A stretch of 64,000 nt of DNA from positions 58,183 to 122,182 of the forward strand of contig JAHCAK010000006.1 of the NCBI GenBank assembly GCA_019634955.1, written 5' to 3'. This DNA is from Burkholderiales bacterium. Its GTDB lineage: Bacteria; Pseudomonadota; Gammaproteobacteria; Burkholderiales; Usitatibacteraceae. A program made the translations under genes and the position numbers. The notes under the pieces were generated by a model. That model ran no database searches, was not told the DNA's origin, and was given only the letters and a program-made list of their open reading frames with translations. How positions within the stretch are numbered: position 1 is the stretch's first letter; each line of letters opens with the position of its first letter. Positions 43,750 to 53,481 of this stretch are shown one piece after another.

Positions 43750-45009
43750 ATGAACGCTCCCGAGACGCCGCTCCGCTTCGATGCCGCCATCAATGCCGCC
43801 GCCGACCGCGTGGAGGCGAAGGTCGTCGCCTGGCGCCGCGACCTGCACGAGCACCCCGAGCTGGGCAACCGCGAGGTGCGCACCGCGGGCATCGTGGCCG
43901 CGCACCTGCGCTCGCTGGGCTTCGACGAGGTGCGCGAGAAGGTGGCGCTCACGGGCGTGGTCGGCGTGCTGCGCGGCGGCAGGCCGGGGCCGGTGGTGGC
44001 GCTGCGCGCGGACATGGACGGCCTGCCGGTGAAGGAGGAGGTCGACGTCCCCTTCGCGAGCAAGGTCGTCACGGAGTGGAACGGGCAGCAGTGCGGCGTG
44101 ATGCACGCGTGCGGGCACGACGCGCACACGTCCATTCTCATGGGCGTCGCGGAAGTGCTCGCGGGGATGCGCGCGGAGATCCCGGGCACCGTCGTGTTCC
44201 TCTTCCAGCCCGCGGAGGAGATGCCCCCCATCGGCGAGGAGGGCGGCGCCCGCATCATGGTGAAGGAGGGGTGCCTCGAGAACCCGACGGTCGAGGCGGT
44301 GTTCGGGCTGCACGTCACCTCGATCCACGCCACCGGGAAGATCGGCTACCGCTCGGGGCCGCTCATGGCCTCCGCCGACCAGTTCCGCGTGTTCATCCGC
44401 GGCTCGCAGACGCACGGCGCGATGCCGTGGCGCGGCGTGGATCCCATCGTGGTGGGCTCGCAGGTGGTGATGGGGCTGCAGACGATCGTGTCGCGGCAGA
44501 TGAACCTCACCAAGGAGCCCTCGGTCGTCACCGTGGGCGTGTTCCAGGGCGGTGTCCGGAACAACATCATTCCCGACGAGGTGAAGCTCGAGGGCACCAT
44601 CCGCACCTTCGACGAGGGGCAGCGCGACGCCATCCACGGGCACGTGCGGCGCATCACCGAGATGATCTCGGCCGCGGGCGGGGCGAAGGCGCACGTGCAC
44701 ATCGACCGCGGCTACCCGGTGACGGTCAACCACCCGGGGCTCACCGAGTGGTCCGTGCCGACGCTTTCGCGCGTGGCGGGCGAGGGCAACGTGGGCGTGA
44801 TCGACAAGGTCTGCGGCGCCGAGGACTTCTCCTACTACCAGCAGGCGGTGCCGGGCTTTTTCTACTTCATCGGCTGCACGCCCCCCGATCGGGACCCGAT
44901 GACCGCCGCGCCCAACCACAGCCCGCGCTTCTTCCTCGACGAGGCCTGCCTCAAGCTGGGCGTGCGCTCGCTCTCCACCCTCGCCCTCGACTGGCTCGCC
45001 TCCCGCTGA
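43750..45009 (+). CDS. M20-family amidohydrolase (hippurate/IAA-amino-acid hydrolase type)
   Basis: A 419-residue metallopeptidase-fold hydrolase. Metal-binding motifs are MHACGHDAHTS and the Glu pair in FLFQPAEE. DLHEHPELGNRE at the N-terminus and GAEDFSYYQQ with the C-terminal ligand are typical of the M20D branch that cleaves N-acyl amino acids. The substrate is not determinable. A TACAAT sequence about 32 nt upstream of the ATG could be a -10 box. A REP-like palindrome begins at its stop codon and may act as a 3' stabiliser or terminator. Confidence 0.88.
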   Translation: MNAPETPLRFDAAINAAADRVEAKVVAWRRDLHEHPELGNREVRTAGIVAAHLRSLGFDEVREKVALTGVVGVLRGGRPGPVVALRADMDGLPVKEEVDVPFASKVVTEWNGQQCGVMHACGHDAHTSILMGVAEVLAGMRAEIPGTVVFLFQPAEEMPPIGEEGGARIMVKEGCLENPTVEAVFGLHVTSIHATGKIGYRSGPLMASADQFRVFIRGSQTHGAMPWRGVDPIVVGSQVVMGLQTIVSRQMNLTKEPSVVTVGVFQGGVRNNIIPDEVKLEGTIRTFDEGQRDAIHGHVRRITEMISAAGGAKAHVHIDRGYPVTVNHPGLTEWSVPTLSRVAGEGNVGVIDKVCGAEDFSYYQQAVPGFFYFIGCTPPDRDPMTAAPNHSPRFFLDEACLKLGVRSLSTLALDWLASR

Positions 45010-45060
45010 GGGACAGGTTTCGGGGACGGTTCTTCAGAACCGTCCCCAATTCCTGTCCCT
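45009..45060. repeat. REP-like palindrome, copy 2
   Basis: The inner stem GGGGACGGTTCT/AGAACCGTCCCC (45022-45047) is nested in an outer AGGGACAGG/CCTGTCCCT stem. It equals copy 1 at 18384 in the inner stem. It starts on the last base of the hydrolase stop codon. Confidence 0.78.
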
Positions 45061-45072
45061 CATGACGGGGGG

Positions 45073-45088
45073 ATTACGGATCTGTCAG
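45073..45088 (-). promoter_or_regulatory. Predicted CusR/CopR box before the cus operon
   Basis: The minus strand reads CTGACAGATCCGTAAT, sharing CTGAC-N5-YGTAAT with the site at 57243-57258 before cusR. It lies 64 nt upstream of the first gene of the operon, consistent with an activator site. Confidence 0.6.
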
Positions 45089-45151
45089 GCGGGCGGGAAA
45101 TTGCGATCGGTCAAAGGGATGGACGGGCCGGACAAGGCATACTCCGTGCCC

Positions 45152-45535
45152 ATGACCCGCCGCCGCCGCACCGTCACCGCCTTTCTTGCCGCCTTCGCGT
45201 TCGTCTTCGCGCAGGGCGCGGTGTCGGTGCATGCCTGCCCGGTCGAGCAGGCGCCGGTTTCGAGCGAAGTGGTCGCTCACCACGAGGGCTGCCACGAGAT
45301 GCCGGCGCCCGACCGGGAGCCGGTGAACGGCAACGTCTGCCAGGAGCACTGCCAGTACGGCAGCGTCTCCGTGGACAACGCCTCGGACATGGCGGCAGCC
45401 GATCCCGCGGGCCCCGTCCTGCGCGTCGACCTGCCGGAAGCCATCGCGACCGACGACACCCGCCCGGCCTGGCGCCCCGCCCCGGCCGCCGCCCCACCGC
45501 CACCCGCCATCCTCTTCGGCGTCCTGCGCATCTGA
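45152..45535 (+). CDS. Small exported Cys/His protein at the head of the copper operon
   Basis: A 127-residue protein with a signal peptide (about 1-30). The mature part has clustered metal-type ligands (HHEGCHEMPAP and VCQEHCQYGSVSVDN, about 47-80) and a proline-rich tail. Small proteins with such motifs commonly precede copper or Czc/Cus efflux genes and resemble CopL-like copper-binding proteins, but I cannot prove membership. A Cu(I)-binding or sensing role in the periplasm is an inference. A CusR-like box lies just upstream and cusC starts 63 nt downstream. Confidence 0.65.
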   Translation: MTRRRRTVTAFLAAFAFVFAQGAVSVHACPVEQAPVSSEVVAHHEGCHEMPAPDREPVNGNVCQEHCQYGSVSVDNASDMAAADPAGPVLRVDLPEAIATDDTRPAWRPAPAAAPPPPAILFGVLRI

Positions 45536-45598
45536 CCTCCCGGTGATGTTCCCGGCCCGCGGCGTTCGCGGCCGGCTGCAATCGTCCCAGGAGGTTCC

Positions 45599-46918
45599 AT
45601 GTCCCACGAGCATTCCGCCCGCGCCAAGCGGGCCACCCCGATCCACCCGGCACTCCGGGCCCTGGCCGCCGCCTGCATGGCCGCGGCGTCACTGGCTTCC
45701 GGAGCCGCGCTCGCCCAGGGGAGCGTTCCCGGCCGCAGCGTGGAGAGCCTTCTCGAAATCGCGCGGCAGGCCAACCCCGAGCTCGCGTCGATGCGGCACG
45801 AAGCCGCGGCCGCGCGCGAGAAGACGGGTTCGGCCGGGGCGCTGCCCGACCCCACCTTCCGGGTCGAGCTGATGGACGTCACCAACGCGGGCATGGACGC
45901 GAGCCCGAACCTCCTGCCTTCGCGCATCGGCGGCGCCAAGTACACCGTCATGCAGATGCTGCCCTGGTACGGAAAGCGCGATGCCATGCGGGAAGTGGCC
46001 GAGGCGGACGCGCTGGCGAGCGCGAGCCGCGCGGACTCGGCCTGGCTGGAAGTGGCGATGAAGATCAAGACCGCCTTCGCGCAGTACTACCTCGCGGTGG
46101 AGAACGAGCGGCTCACGAAGGAGGTGCTCGACCTGATGGTCCGCCTCGAGGGCGTGGCCCAGGCCCGCTATTCCGGCGGCCTCGCGGCCCAGCAGGACGC
46201 GATCCGGGCGCAGGTCGAGCAGACCACGATGCGCACCGACCTCGTGATGATCGAGGCCGAGAAGCGCCGGCTGCGCGCGCGGCTCAACGCGCTCGTGGCG
46301 CGGCCCGTCGCGGCCCCGCTCGCCGAGCCGCAGGCCCTCCGGCCGCTGCCGCCGCCTTCCCGCCTGCAACCGGCGGACCTCGAGGAAAGGATGCGGGGGC
46401 GCAATCCGCTGGTCGCGGCCGAGGCCGCGAAGGCGAGGTCCGCGGGCAAGATGGCCGAACTCACGCGGCTGGAGCGCTACCCCGATTTCTCCCTCGGCAT
46501 TTCCCCCACGCAGATGCGCAACCGCATCTCCGAGTGGGAGATCATGCTCGAGGTCAACATTCCCCTCCAGCTCGGCCGGCGGCGCGCGCAGGAGCGCGAA
46601 TCGCTCGCGATGCGCGATGCCGCGGGCGCTCGGCGCGACGCCGTCGAGCTGGGCCTCCAGGGCGAGCTGGGCGAGAACCTCGTGGCCCTCGACGCATCGC
46701 GGCGCACGGAGACGCTCGCCGCCACGAGCCTCCTTCCCCAGGCCGAGCTCACCTTCCAGTCGGCGCTCGCGGGATACGAGAACGGCAAGGTGGATTTCGC
46801 CACGCTGCTCGACGCCCAGCGCGAGATCCGCAGGGCGAGGCTCGAGAAGCTCAAGGCACAGGTGGAGGCGCAGATGCGCCTCGCGGAAATCGAACGGATC
46901 GTCGGAGAAGACCTATGA
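45599..46918 (+). CDS. cusC: CusC/CzcC-type outer-membrane efflux channel
   Basis: A 439-residue TolC-family protein. A long basic n-region and signal sequence end near ALAQG. The two structural repeats carry helical hairpins (LLEIARQANPELASMRHEAAA and LEERMRGRNPLVAAEAAKA), and the end is rich in coiled-coil segments (LLDAQREIRRARLEKLKAQ). It forms the outer-membrane exit duct of a heavy-metal RND pump. There is no lipobox. The next gene starts within its stop codon (ATGA), so CusC and CusB are coupled. Confidence 0.9.
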   Translation: MSHEHSARAKRATPIHPALRALAAACMAAASLASGAALAQGSVPGRSVESLLEIARQANPELASMRHEAAAAREKTGSAGALPDPTFRVELMDVTNAGMDASPNLLPSRIGGAKYTVMQMLPWYGKRDAMREVAEADALASASRADSAWLEVAMKIKTAFAQYYLAVENERLTKEVLDLMVRLEGVAQARYSGGLAAQQDAIRAQVEQTTMRTDLVMIEAEKRRLRARLNALVARPVAAPLAEPQALRPLPPPSRLQPADLEERMRGRNPLVAAEAAKARSAGKMAELTRLERYPDFSLGISPTQMRNRISEWEIMLEVNIPLQLGRRRAQERESLAMRDAAGARRDAVELGLQGELGENLVALDASRRTETLAATSLLPQAELTFQSALAGYENGKVDFATLLDAQREIRRARLEKLKAQVEAQMRLAEIERIVGEDL

Positions 46919-48492
46919 AAAGCGGCATGGCAATCGTCGTCGGGATCGTCGCGGTGGCTGCGGCGGCGGGAGGCTACTACCTCGGCAACCGCCACGCGCC
47001 GGCACCGGCCGCGACGAGCCAGGCCTCCGGCCCGGCGGCCGCGGGCGAGGTGAAGAAGGAGAAGAAGCTCCTCTACTACCGCAACCCGATGGGGCTCCCG
47101 GACACCTCGCCCGTGCCGAAGAAGGACTCGATGGGCATGGACTACATCCCGGTCTACGAGGGCGAGGACGAGGCGCCCGCCGCGGGCGGCCTGAAGATCT
47201 CGACCGACCGCGTGCAGAAGCTGGGCGTGCGCACGCAGCTCGCGGAGAAGCGCGCGCTGGACCGCGTGGTGCGCGCGGCCGGCCGGGTCGAGGTGGACGA
47301 GCGGCGCCTGGCGACGATCTCGCCCAAGTTCGAAGGCTACGTCGAGCGGCTGCTGGTCAACGCGACCGGCGAGCCTGTCGCGAAAGGCCAGGCCCTCTTC
47401 GAGGTCTACAGCCCCGAGATCGTTTCCGCCCAGCGCGAGTACGTGATCGCCACGCGGGGCGTGAAGGCCCTCAGGGATGCCGGCACGGAAAGCCGCGCCG
47501 GCATGGCGCAGCTGGCGGAATCCAGCCTGCTGCGGCTTCGCAACTGGGACGTGCCGGAGGACCAGATCGCGTCCCTGGAGAAGTCCGGCGAGGCGCGGCG
47601 CACGGTCACGTTCCGCTCGCCGGTCTCCGGCATCGTGATGGAGCGCAAGGCCATCGCCGGCATGCGCTTCATGCCCGGGGAGATGCTCTACCAGGTGGCG
47701 GATCTCTCGAGCGTCTGGGTGCTGGCGGACGTGAACGAGCAGGACATCGGCCTCGTGCGAAAGGGCGCGCGGGCCGCGGTGCGCATCAACGCGTATCCGG
47801 ACCGCCGCTTCGAGGGCGTGGTCACCTACGTCTACCCGACCCTCAAGCCGGAAACCCGCACGGTGCAGGTCCGGCTGGAGCTCGCCAATCCCGGGCACGC
47901 CCTCAAGCCCGGCATGTTCGCGCAGGTGGAGCTCGCCGCCGGCGGCGGCGGGAAGGTGCTGGCGGTCCCCGTCTCGGCGGTGATCGATTCCGGCGTGCGG
48001 CGCGTCGTGATCGTGCAGGCCGCCGAAGGCCGGTTCGAGCCGCGCGAGGTCGAGACCGGGGAACGCAGCGCCGACTGGGTGGAAGTGCGCTCCGGCGTGA
48101 AGGAGGGCGAGTCGGTCGTGGTCGCCGCCAACTTCCTCATCGACGCCGAGAGCAACCTGCGCGCGGCCCTCGGGGGCCTGGGCGGGGCGAAGCCCGCCGA
48201 TTCGCCGAAGGCGATGAGCCACCAGGCGACGGGTACGCTCGATGTCCTCGGCACGAACGGGGCCGTCACGATCACGCACGGGCCGGTCCCGAGCCTCAAG
48301 TGGCCGGGCATGACGATGGAGTTCACGCTGGCCAATCCGGCGGTCGCGGCGGGCGTGAAGCCCGGTTCCCCGATCGCGTTCGAGTTCGTCGAGAGAAAGC
48401 CCGGCGAATGGGTGGTCACCTCGCTTCGGGCCGAGCCGGCCGCCCCGGGCAAGGGCGCGACCGCGCCGGCCGACGCGCACAAGGGGCACTGA
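46915..48492 (+). CDS. cusB: CusB-type periplasmic adaptor with C-terminal CusF domain
   Basis: A 525-residue membrane fusion protein. A membrane anchor (about 5-22) is followed by a heavy-metal-binding segment YYRNPMGLPDTSPVPKKDSM (about 60-85). The barrel-sandwich and hairpin regions include KFEGYVERLLVNATGEPV and FRSPVSGIVMERKAI, and a beta barrel includes SSVWVLADVNEQDIGLV. A CusF-like metallochaperone domain is fused at the end (about 435-510), with GTLDVLGTNGAVTITHGPVP and SLKWPGMTMEF, retaining the Trp that caps Cu(I). It bridges CusA and CusC and could hand copper to the pump directly. Confidence 0.92.
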   Translation: MKSGMAIVVGIVAVAAAAGGYYLGNRHAPAPAATSQASGPAAAGEVKKEKKLLYYRNPMGLPDTSPVPKKDSMGMDYIPVYEGEDEAPAAGGLKISTDRVQKLGVRTQLAEKRALDRVVRAAGRVEVDERRLATISPKFEGYVERLLVNATGEPVAKGQALFEVYSPEIVSAQREYVIATRGVKALRDAGTESRAGMAQLAESSLLRLRNWDVPEDQIASLEKSGEARRTVTFRSPVSGIVMERKAIAGMRFMPGEMLYQVADLSSVWVLADVNEQDIGLVRKGARAAVRINAYPDRRFEGVVTYVYPTLKPETRTVQVRLELANPGHALKPGMFAQVELAAGGGGKVLAVPVSAVIDSGVRRVVIVQAAEGRFEPREVETGERSADWVEVRSGVKEGESVVVAANFLIDAESNLRAALGGLGGAKPADSPKAMSHQATGTLDVLGTNGAVTITHGPVPSLKWPGMTMEFTLANPAVAAGVKPGSPIAFEFVERKPGEWVVTSLRAEPAAPGKGATAPADAHKGH

Positions 48493-48519
48493 GCCGTGGC
48501 AGACGAAGGAACCGGCAAC

Positions 48520-51500
48520 ATGAACACCAGCCAGGACCGGTCCGGCGGCGTGCTCAACGCCCTCATCGAGTGGTCCGCCGCCAACAAGTTCCTCGTGCTG
48601 CTCGCCACCCTCGCGGTGACGATCGCCGGCATCGTCGCCGTCGCGAGGACGCCGCTCGACGCGCTGCCCGACCTCTCCGACGTGCAGGTCATCGTCTACA
48701 CCGAGGTGCCCGGGCAGGCGCCCCAGGTGGTCGAGGACCAGGTGACCTACCCGCTCACGACGGCGATGCTGTCGGTGCCCAAGTCGAAGGTGGTGCGCGG
48801 CTTCTCGTTCTTCGGCGCGTCCTTCGTGTACGTGATCTTCGAGGACGGGACCGACATCTACTGGGCGCGCTCGCGGGTGCTCGAGTACCTCAACTTCGTG
48901 TCCGGGAAGCTGCCCCGGGGCGTCACGCCCCAGCTCGGCCCCGACGCGACGAGCGTCGGGTGGGTCTACCAGTACGCGGTCATGGGCAAGGACCGCACGC
49001 TGGCGGAGCTGCGCACGATCCAGGACTGGTTCCTGCGCTACCAGCTCACGAAGGCGCAGGGCGTTTCCGAGGTGGCTTCCGTCGGCGGCTTCGTGCAGCA
49101 GTACCACGTGATCGTCGACCCGGTGAAGCTGCGCAGCTACGGCGTGCCCCTCATGAAGGTCTCGCAGGTGATCCGCGACTCCAACCGCGACGTGGGCGGC
49201 CGCGTGATCGAGATGGCGGAAGCCGAGTACATGGTGCGCGGGCGCGGGTACCTGCGCGGCAAGGCGGACATCGAGGACCTGGTCGTCAAGGCGGAGAAAG
49301 GCACGCCCGTGCTGGTGCGCGACGTGGCGCGCGTGGAGCTGGGCCCCGACGAGCGGCGCGGCATCGCCGAGCTCGACGGCGAGGGCGAGATCGTGCAGGG
49401 CATCGTCGTCGCGCGGTTCGGGCAGAACGCGCTCGACGTGATCCACAACGTGAAGGCGAAGATCGAGGAGATCAAGAGCGGGCTGCCGGAGGGCGTGACC
49501 CTGCAGGCGGTCTACGACCGCTCCGACCTCATCCACCGCGCCATCGACACGCTCAAGACCACGCTCCTCGAGGAAAGCCTCATCGTGGCGCTGGTCTGCG
49601 TGGTGTTCCTCCTGCACGTGAGGAGCGCGCTCGTGGCCATCCTGATGCTGCCGGTGGGCGTGCTCATCGCCTTCCTCTGCATGAGGGCGCTGGGCATCAA
49701 CTCCAACATCATGAGCCTGGGCGGCATCGCCATCGCGATCGGCGCCATGATCGACGCGGCCATCGTGATGATCGAGAACGCGCACAAGCACCTGGAGCGC
49801 CTCAAGCCGGGGGAATCGCGCGCGCAGGCGATGGTGGACGCGTGCAAGGAGGTGGGGCCGGCCCTGTTCTTCTCGCTCCTCATCATCACGGTCTCGTTCC
49901 TTCCGGTCTTCACGCTGGAGGCGGAGGAGGGGCGGATGTTCGCGCCGCTCGCCTTCACCAAGACCTTCGCGATGGCCGGGGCCGCGCTCCTTTCGGTGAC
50001 GCTCGTGCCCGTCCTCATGGGGCTCTTCATCCGCGGCCGCATCCTCCCGGAGGCGAGGAACCCGGTGAACCGCGTCCTCATCTCGATCTACCGGCCCGTC
50101 ATCGCGTGGGTGCTGCGCTGGCGGAAGACGACCATCGTCCTCGCGACCGTCGCCATGGGCGTGACGGCCTTCCCGGCCGCCCGGCTCGGCACCGAGTTCA
50201 TGCCGACGCTGAACGAGGGCACGATCCTCTACATGCCGTCCTCGCTTCCGGCCATGTCCGTGACGAAGGCCGGGGAGCTGATGCAGGTGCAGGACCGCAT
50301 CCTCAAGAGCTTCCCGGAGGTGGCGAGCGTGGCCGGCAAGGCGGGCCGCGCGCTCACGGCCACGGACCCGGCGCCGCTCGAGATGTTCGAGACGGTGGTG
50401 AACCTCAAGCCCGAGAGCGAATGGCGGCCGGGCATGACGATGGACAAGCTCATCGCCGAGATGGACAAGGCGATGCAGTTCCCGGGCGTCTCCAACGCCT
50501 GGACCATGCCCATCCGCGCGCGGATCGACATGCTGGCGACCGGAATACGCACGCCGATCGGCATCAAGGTCTTCGGCAAGGACCTGGGCGAGATGGAGCG
50601 GATCGCGCGCGACATCGAGCGCGTGGTGAAGGAAGTGCCCGGCACGACGAGCGCCTACGCCGAACGCCTCACGGGCGGCTACTACCTCGACATCGAACCC
50701 GACCGCGCCGCGCTGGCGCGCTACGGGCTGGCCGTCGGCGAGCTGCAGGACGTCATCATGACGGCCCTGGGCGGCGAGATGGTGACGACGACGGTGGAGG
50801 GGCGCGAGCGGTTCGGCGTGATCGTGCGCTACCCGCGGGAGCTGAGGTCGGACCCGCAGGCGATCGCGACCCAGGTCCTCGTGCCGACGATGCCCGAGAT
50901 GGGCATCGCGCCGGCCATGGTGCCGCTGGGCGAGGTCGCCCGGGTGAGGGTGACGAAAGGCGCGCCCGCGATCCGCACCGAGAACGCGCTGCTCTCCGCC
51001 TACATCTACGTGGACCTGCACGGCCGCGACATCGGCGGCTACGTCGCGGATGCCCGGAAGGCGGTCGCCGAGAACGTGGATTTCCCCCCGGGCTACTACA
51101 TCGCCTGGAGCGGCCAGTTCGAGTACATGGAGCGCGCCGTCGAGAAGCTCAAGATCGTCGTCCCGCTCACGATCCTCGCGATCATGGTGCTGCTCTACCT
51201 CAACTTCCGGCGCATGACGGAGACCATCATCGTGATGCTCTCCGTCCCGTTCGCGCTGGTGGGCGGCGTGTGGCTCATCTGGTGGCTCGGCTACAACCTC
51301 AGCGTGGCGGTCGCGGTGGGCTTCATCGCGCTGGCCGGGGTGGCGGCGGAAACGGGCGTCGTGATGCTGATCTACCTCGAGCACGCCTGGGAGCGGATCA
51401 GGGCCGAGCGCGGCCGCCCGACGGCGGCAGACCTCTACGAGGCCGTGATGGAAGGCGCGGTGGAACGCGTGCGGCCCAAGATGATGACGGTGGTGGCGAT

Positions 51501-51696
51501 CATGGCCGGCCTGCTGCCCATCATGTGGAGCACGGGCACGGGCTCGGAGGTCATGCGCCGGATCGCGGCGCCCATGGTCGGCGGGATGATCTCCTCCACG
51601 ATCCTCACGCTCGCGGTGATTCCGGCGATCTACTCGCTCGTGAAGGGCCGCGGCCTGCCCGCCCGGACGAACGCAACGACTGGAGAAGCGAAATGA
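48520..51696 (+). CDS. cusA: CusA-type Cu(I)/Ag(I) RND efflux pump
   Basis: A 1058-residue heavy-metal RND transporter with twelve membrane helices and two large periplasmic loops. The helix 4 relay is in GGIAIAIGAMIDAAIVMIENAHK. Methionines in LYMPSSLPAMS, RPGMTMDKL and RIDMLATGIRTPIGIKVFG match the three-methionine Cu(I)/Ag(I) site of E. coli CusA, which favours copper/silver over zinc/cobalt. I used the ATG after GAAGGAACCGGCAAC; a GTG 24 nt upstream adds eight residues. The cusF gene overlaps the stop by four bases. Confidence 0.95.
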   Translation: MNTSQDRSGGVLNALIEWSAANKFLVLLATLAVTIAGIVAVARTPLDALPDLSDVQVIVYTEVPGQAPQVVEDQVTYPLTTAMLSVPKSKVVRGFSFFGASFVYVIFEDGTDIYWARSRVLEYLNFVSGKLPRGVTPQLGPDATSVGWVYQYAVMGKDRTLAELRTIQDWFLRYQLTKAQGVSEVASVGGFVQQYHVIVDPVKLRSYGVPLMKVSQVIRDSNRDVGGRVIEMAEAEYMVRGRGYLRGKADIEDLVVKAEKGTPVLVRDVARVELGPDERRGIAELDGEGEIVQGIVVARFGQNALDVIHNVKAKIEEIKSGLPEGVTLQAVYDRSDLIHRAIDTLKTTLLEESLIVALVCVVFLLHVRSALVAILMLPVGVLIAFLCMRALGINSNIMSLGGIAIAIGAMIDAAIVMIENAHKHLERLKPGESRAQAMVDACKEVGPALFFSLLIITVSFLPVFTLEAEEGRMFAPLAFTKTFAMAGAALLSVTLVPVLMGLFIRGRILPEARNPVNRVLISIYRPVIAWVLRWRKTTIVLATVAMGVTAFPAARLGTEFMPTLNEGTILYMPSSLPAMSVTKAGELMQVQDRILKSFPEVASVAGKAGRALTATDPAPLEMFETVVNLKPESEWRPGMTMDKLIAEMDKAMQFPGVSNAWTMPIRARIDMLATGIRTPIGIKVFGKDLGEMERIARDIERVVKEVPGTTSAYAERLTGGYYLDIEPDRAALARYGLAVGELQDVIMTALGGEMVTTTVEGRERFGVIVRYPRELRSDPQAIATQVLVPTMPEMGIAPAMVPLGEVARVRVTKGAPAIRTENALLSAYIYVDLHGRDIGGYVADARKAVAENVDFPPGYYIAWSGQFEYMERAVEKLKIVVPLTILAIMVLLYLNFRRMTETIIVMLSVPFALVGGVWLIWWLGYNLSVAVAVGFIALAGVAAETGVVMLIYLEHAWERIRAERGRPTAADLYEAVMEGAVERVRPKMMTVVAIMAGLLPIMWSTGTGSEVMRRIAAPMVGGMISSTILTLAVIPAIYSLVKGRGLPARTNATTGEAK

Positions 51697-51986
51697 AGAC
51701 ACGAACGATGCTGCTTGCCGCCGCGCTGTCCTGGGCCGGCGCCTCGCTGGCCGCGCAGGGCGACGGCTTCGCGACGGGCGAAGTGCGCAAGGTCGACAAG
51801 GCCGCCGGCAAGATCATCCTCAAGCACGGCGAGATCCGGAACATCGACATGGGCCCCATGACGATGGTGTTCAACGTGAAGTCGCCGGCGCTGCTGGACA
51901 AGGTCGCCGTCGGCGACAAGGTGAAGTTCCGCGCCGAGATCGAGAAGGGCGACTACGTCGTGACCGCGATCGAGAAGGCGAAGTGA
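51693..51986 (+). CDS. cusF: CusF-like periplasmic copper chaperone
   Basis: A 97-residue exported protein. The signal peptide ends near SLAAQG. The small beta barrel has GEVRKVDKAAGKIILKHGEI and the metal site GPMTMVFNV. His and both Met ligands of E. coli CusF are present, but the capping Trp is replaced by Met (NIDMGPMTM). It would shuttle Cu(I)/Ag(I) to the CusCBA pump. Overlap with the cusA stop (ATGA) shows tight coupling. A close paralogue lies at 61119-61451. Confidence 0.92.
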   Translation: MKTRTMLLAAALSWAGASLAAQGDGFATGEVRKVDKAAGKIILKHGEIRNIDMGPMTMVFNVKSPALLDKVAVGDKVKFRAEIEKGDYVVTAIEKAK

Positions 51987-52020
51987 GGCCGGCGCGGCAC
52001 GCCCGCGCGAAAGGCATGCC

Positions 52021-53481
52021 ATGAAGAGACGCGAATTCCTCGGCGCCGCGCTCGCGGGCGCGATCCTGCCGGGCTGCGGCGGGGGCGGCGGGGGCGGCGG
52101 GCCGATGATGGGCGGGCCACCCGCGGTCGCATCCGCCCTGCTCACGGCGGGCCAGCCGCTGCGCGCGCTCGTGCCGCTCGCCAACACGGCGACGCAGGCG
52201 GGCCGCTTCGAGGGCGCGCTCGCGGCTTCCCCCGCGAGCCTGGGCCTCGTCGAAGGCCGGGCCACCGCGCTCTGGCTCTACAACGGCCTCTTCCCCGGGC
52301 CGGTGATCGAGGCGCGCGAGGGCGACCGCGTGCGCCTCGCGCTGGCGAACGGCCTGCCCATCGACACCACCGCCCACTGGCACGGCCTGCCGGTGCCCGC
52401 GGACCAGGACGGCAACCCGATGGACCCGGTGCGGCCCGGCGCCACGCGCCTCTACGAGTTCGACCTCCCCGCGGGCGCGGCGGGCACCTACTGGTACCAC
52501 CCGCACGCGCACGGCACCACCGCGGAGCAGGTGGCGCGCGGGCTTGCCGCGCCCTTCATCGTCCGCGCCGCGGACGACCCGCTCGTGCACCTGCCGGAGG
52601 TGACGATGCTCGTGACGGGGCTGCGGCTCGACGCGAACGCGCAGGTCTCCGCCAGCGGCCCGATGGATTTCGCCGTCGGACGGCAGGGCGAGCAGCTGCT
52701 GGTGAACGGCGGGCGCCTGCCGGTGCACGCGATGCGCCCGGGTGCCACCGAGCGCTGGCGCATCCTCAACGCGACGAGCGCGCGCTACCTGCGCCTCGCG
52801 CTCGACGGCCACGCCCTTACGCTCGTCGGAACCGATGGCGGATTGCTCGCCGCGCCCGTCGGCCCGCTCGCGGAGATCCTCGTCGCACCCGCGCAGCGCG
52901 TGGAGGTCGTGGTCACCGCAAGCACTTCGCCCAACGCGCGCTTCACCCTGCGCGCGCAGCGCCACGCCATCGACGCGATGGGCATGGGGACCTACGCGGC
53001 CGAGGACCTGCTCACCGTGGCGACCACGAACGACCCGCCCGCCGCGCCCGCGGCCCTTCCCGGCGCGCTTCGCGCGATGCCCGCGCAGGCGGCGGCCACC
53101 GCGCGCAAGCGGCTCGTCCTCACGCAGTCGGGGATGGGGATGATGGCCGCCTTCGGGATCAACGGCCGCCTCTTCGACATGAACCGCGTCGACCTCGTCT
53201 CCACGGCGGGCGAGACGGAGGACTGGGACATCGTGAACGACACCCTCATGGACCACCCCATCCACATCCACGGCACGCAGTTCCGCCTCGTGGCCCGCGA
53301 GTCGCGGGGCGTCGCGACGCCCGCGCCCTTCGCCGCGTGGCTGGACACGGTGGACGTGCCGTCCGGCGCCACCGCCACGATCCGCGTGCGCCAGGACCGC
53401 CCCGGCAAGCGCATGGTCCACTGCCACATCCTCGAGCACGAGGATGCCGGGATGATGGCGGTGCTGGAGGTGCGGCCATGA
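52021..53481 (+). CDS. Multicopper oxidase (CueO-like, Tat-exported)
   Basis: A 486-residue oxidase with a twin-arginine signal (KRREFLGAALAGAILPGCGG), which may also be lipidated at Cys19. All four copper-binding motifs are present: HWHG (119-122), HPHAHG (160-165), HPIHIHG, and the type-1 motif HCHILEHEDAGMM near the end. Such enzymes oxidise Cu(I) to Cu(II) in the periplasm. A G9-rich stretch encodes a poly-Gly tail after the signal. It starts 34 nt after cusF and its stop overlaps the DsbB-like gene, so it belongs to the cus operon. Confidence 0.92.
   Translation: MKRREFLGAALAGAILPGCGGGGGGGGPMMGGPPAVASALLTAGQPLRALVPLANTATQAGRFEGALAASPASLGLVEGRATALWLYNGLFPGPVIEAREGDRVRLALANGLPIDTTAHWHGLPVPADQDGNPMDPVRPGATRLYEFDLPAGAAGTYWYHPHAHGTTAEQVARGLAAPFIVRAADDPLVHLPEVTMLVTGLRLDANAQVSASGPMDFAVGRQGEQLLVNGGRLPVHAMRPGATERWRILNATSARYLRLALDGHALTLVGTDGGLLAAPVGPLAEILVAPAQRVEVVVTASTSPNARFTLRAQRHAIDAMGMGTYAAEDLLTVATTNDPPAAPAALPGALRAMPAQAAATARKRLVLTQSGMGMMAAFGINGRLFDMNRVDLVSTAGETEDWDIVNDTLMDHPIHIHGTQFRLVARESRGVATPAPFAAWLDTVDVPSGATATIRVRQDRPGKRMVHCHILEHEDAGMMAVLEVRP

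Noticed and set aside
46477..51986. Very long open frames on both strands across the cus operon (more than 1700 codons each)
   Set aside because: They are shadows of cusC-cusB-cusA caused by high G+C; their translations are low-complexity Arg/His/Ala or Gly/Arg runs with no domains.
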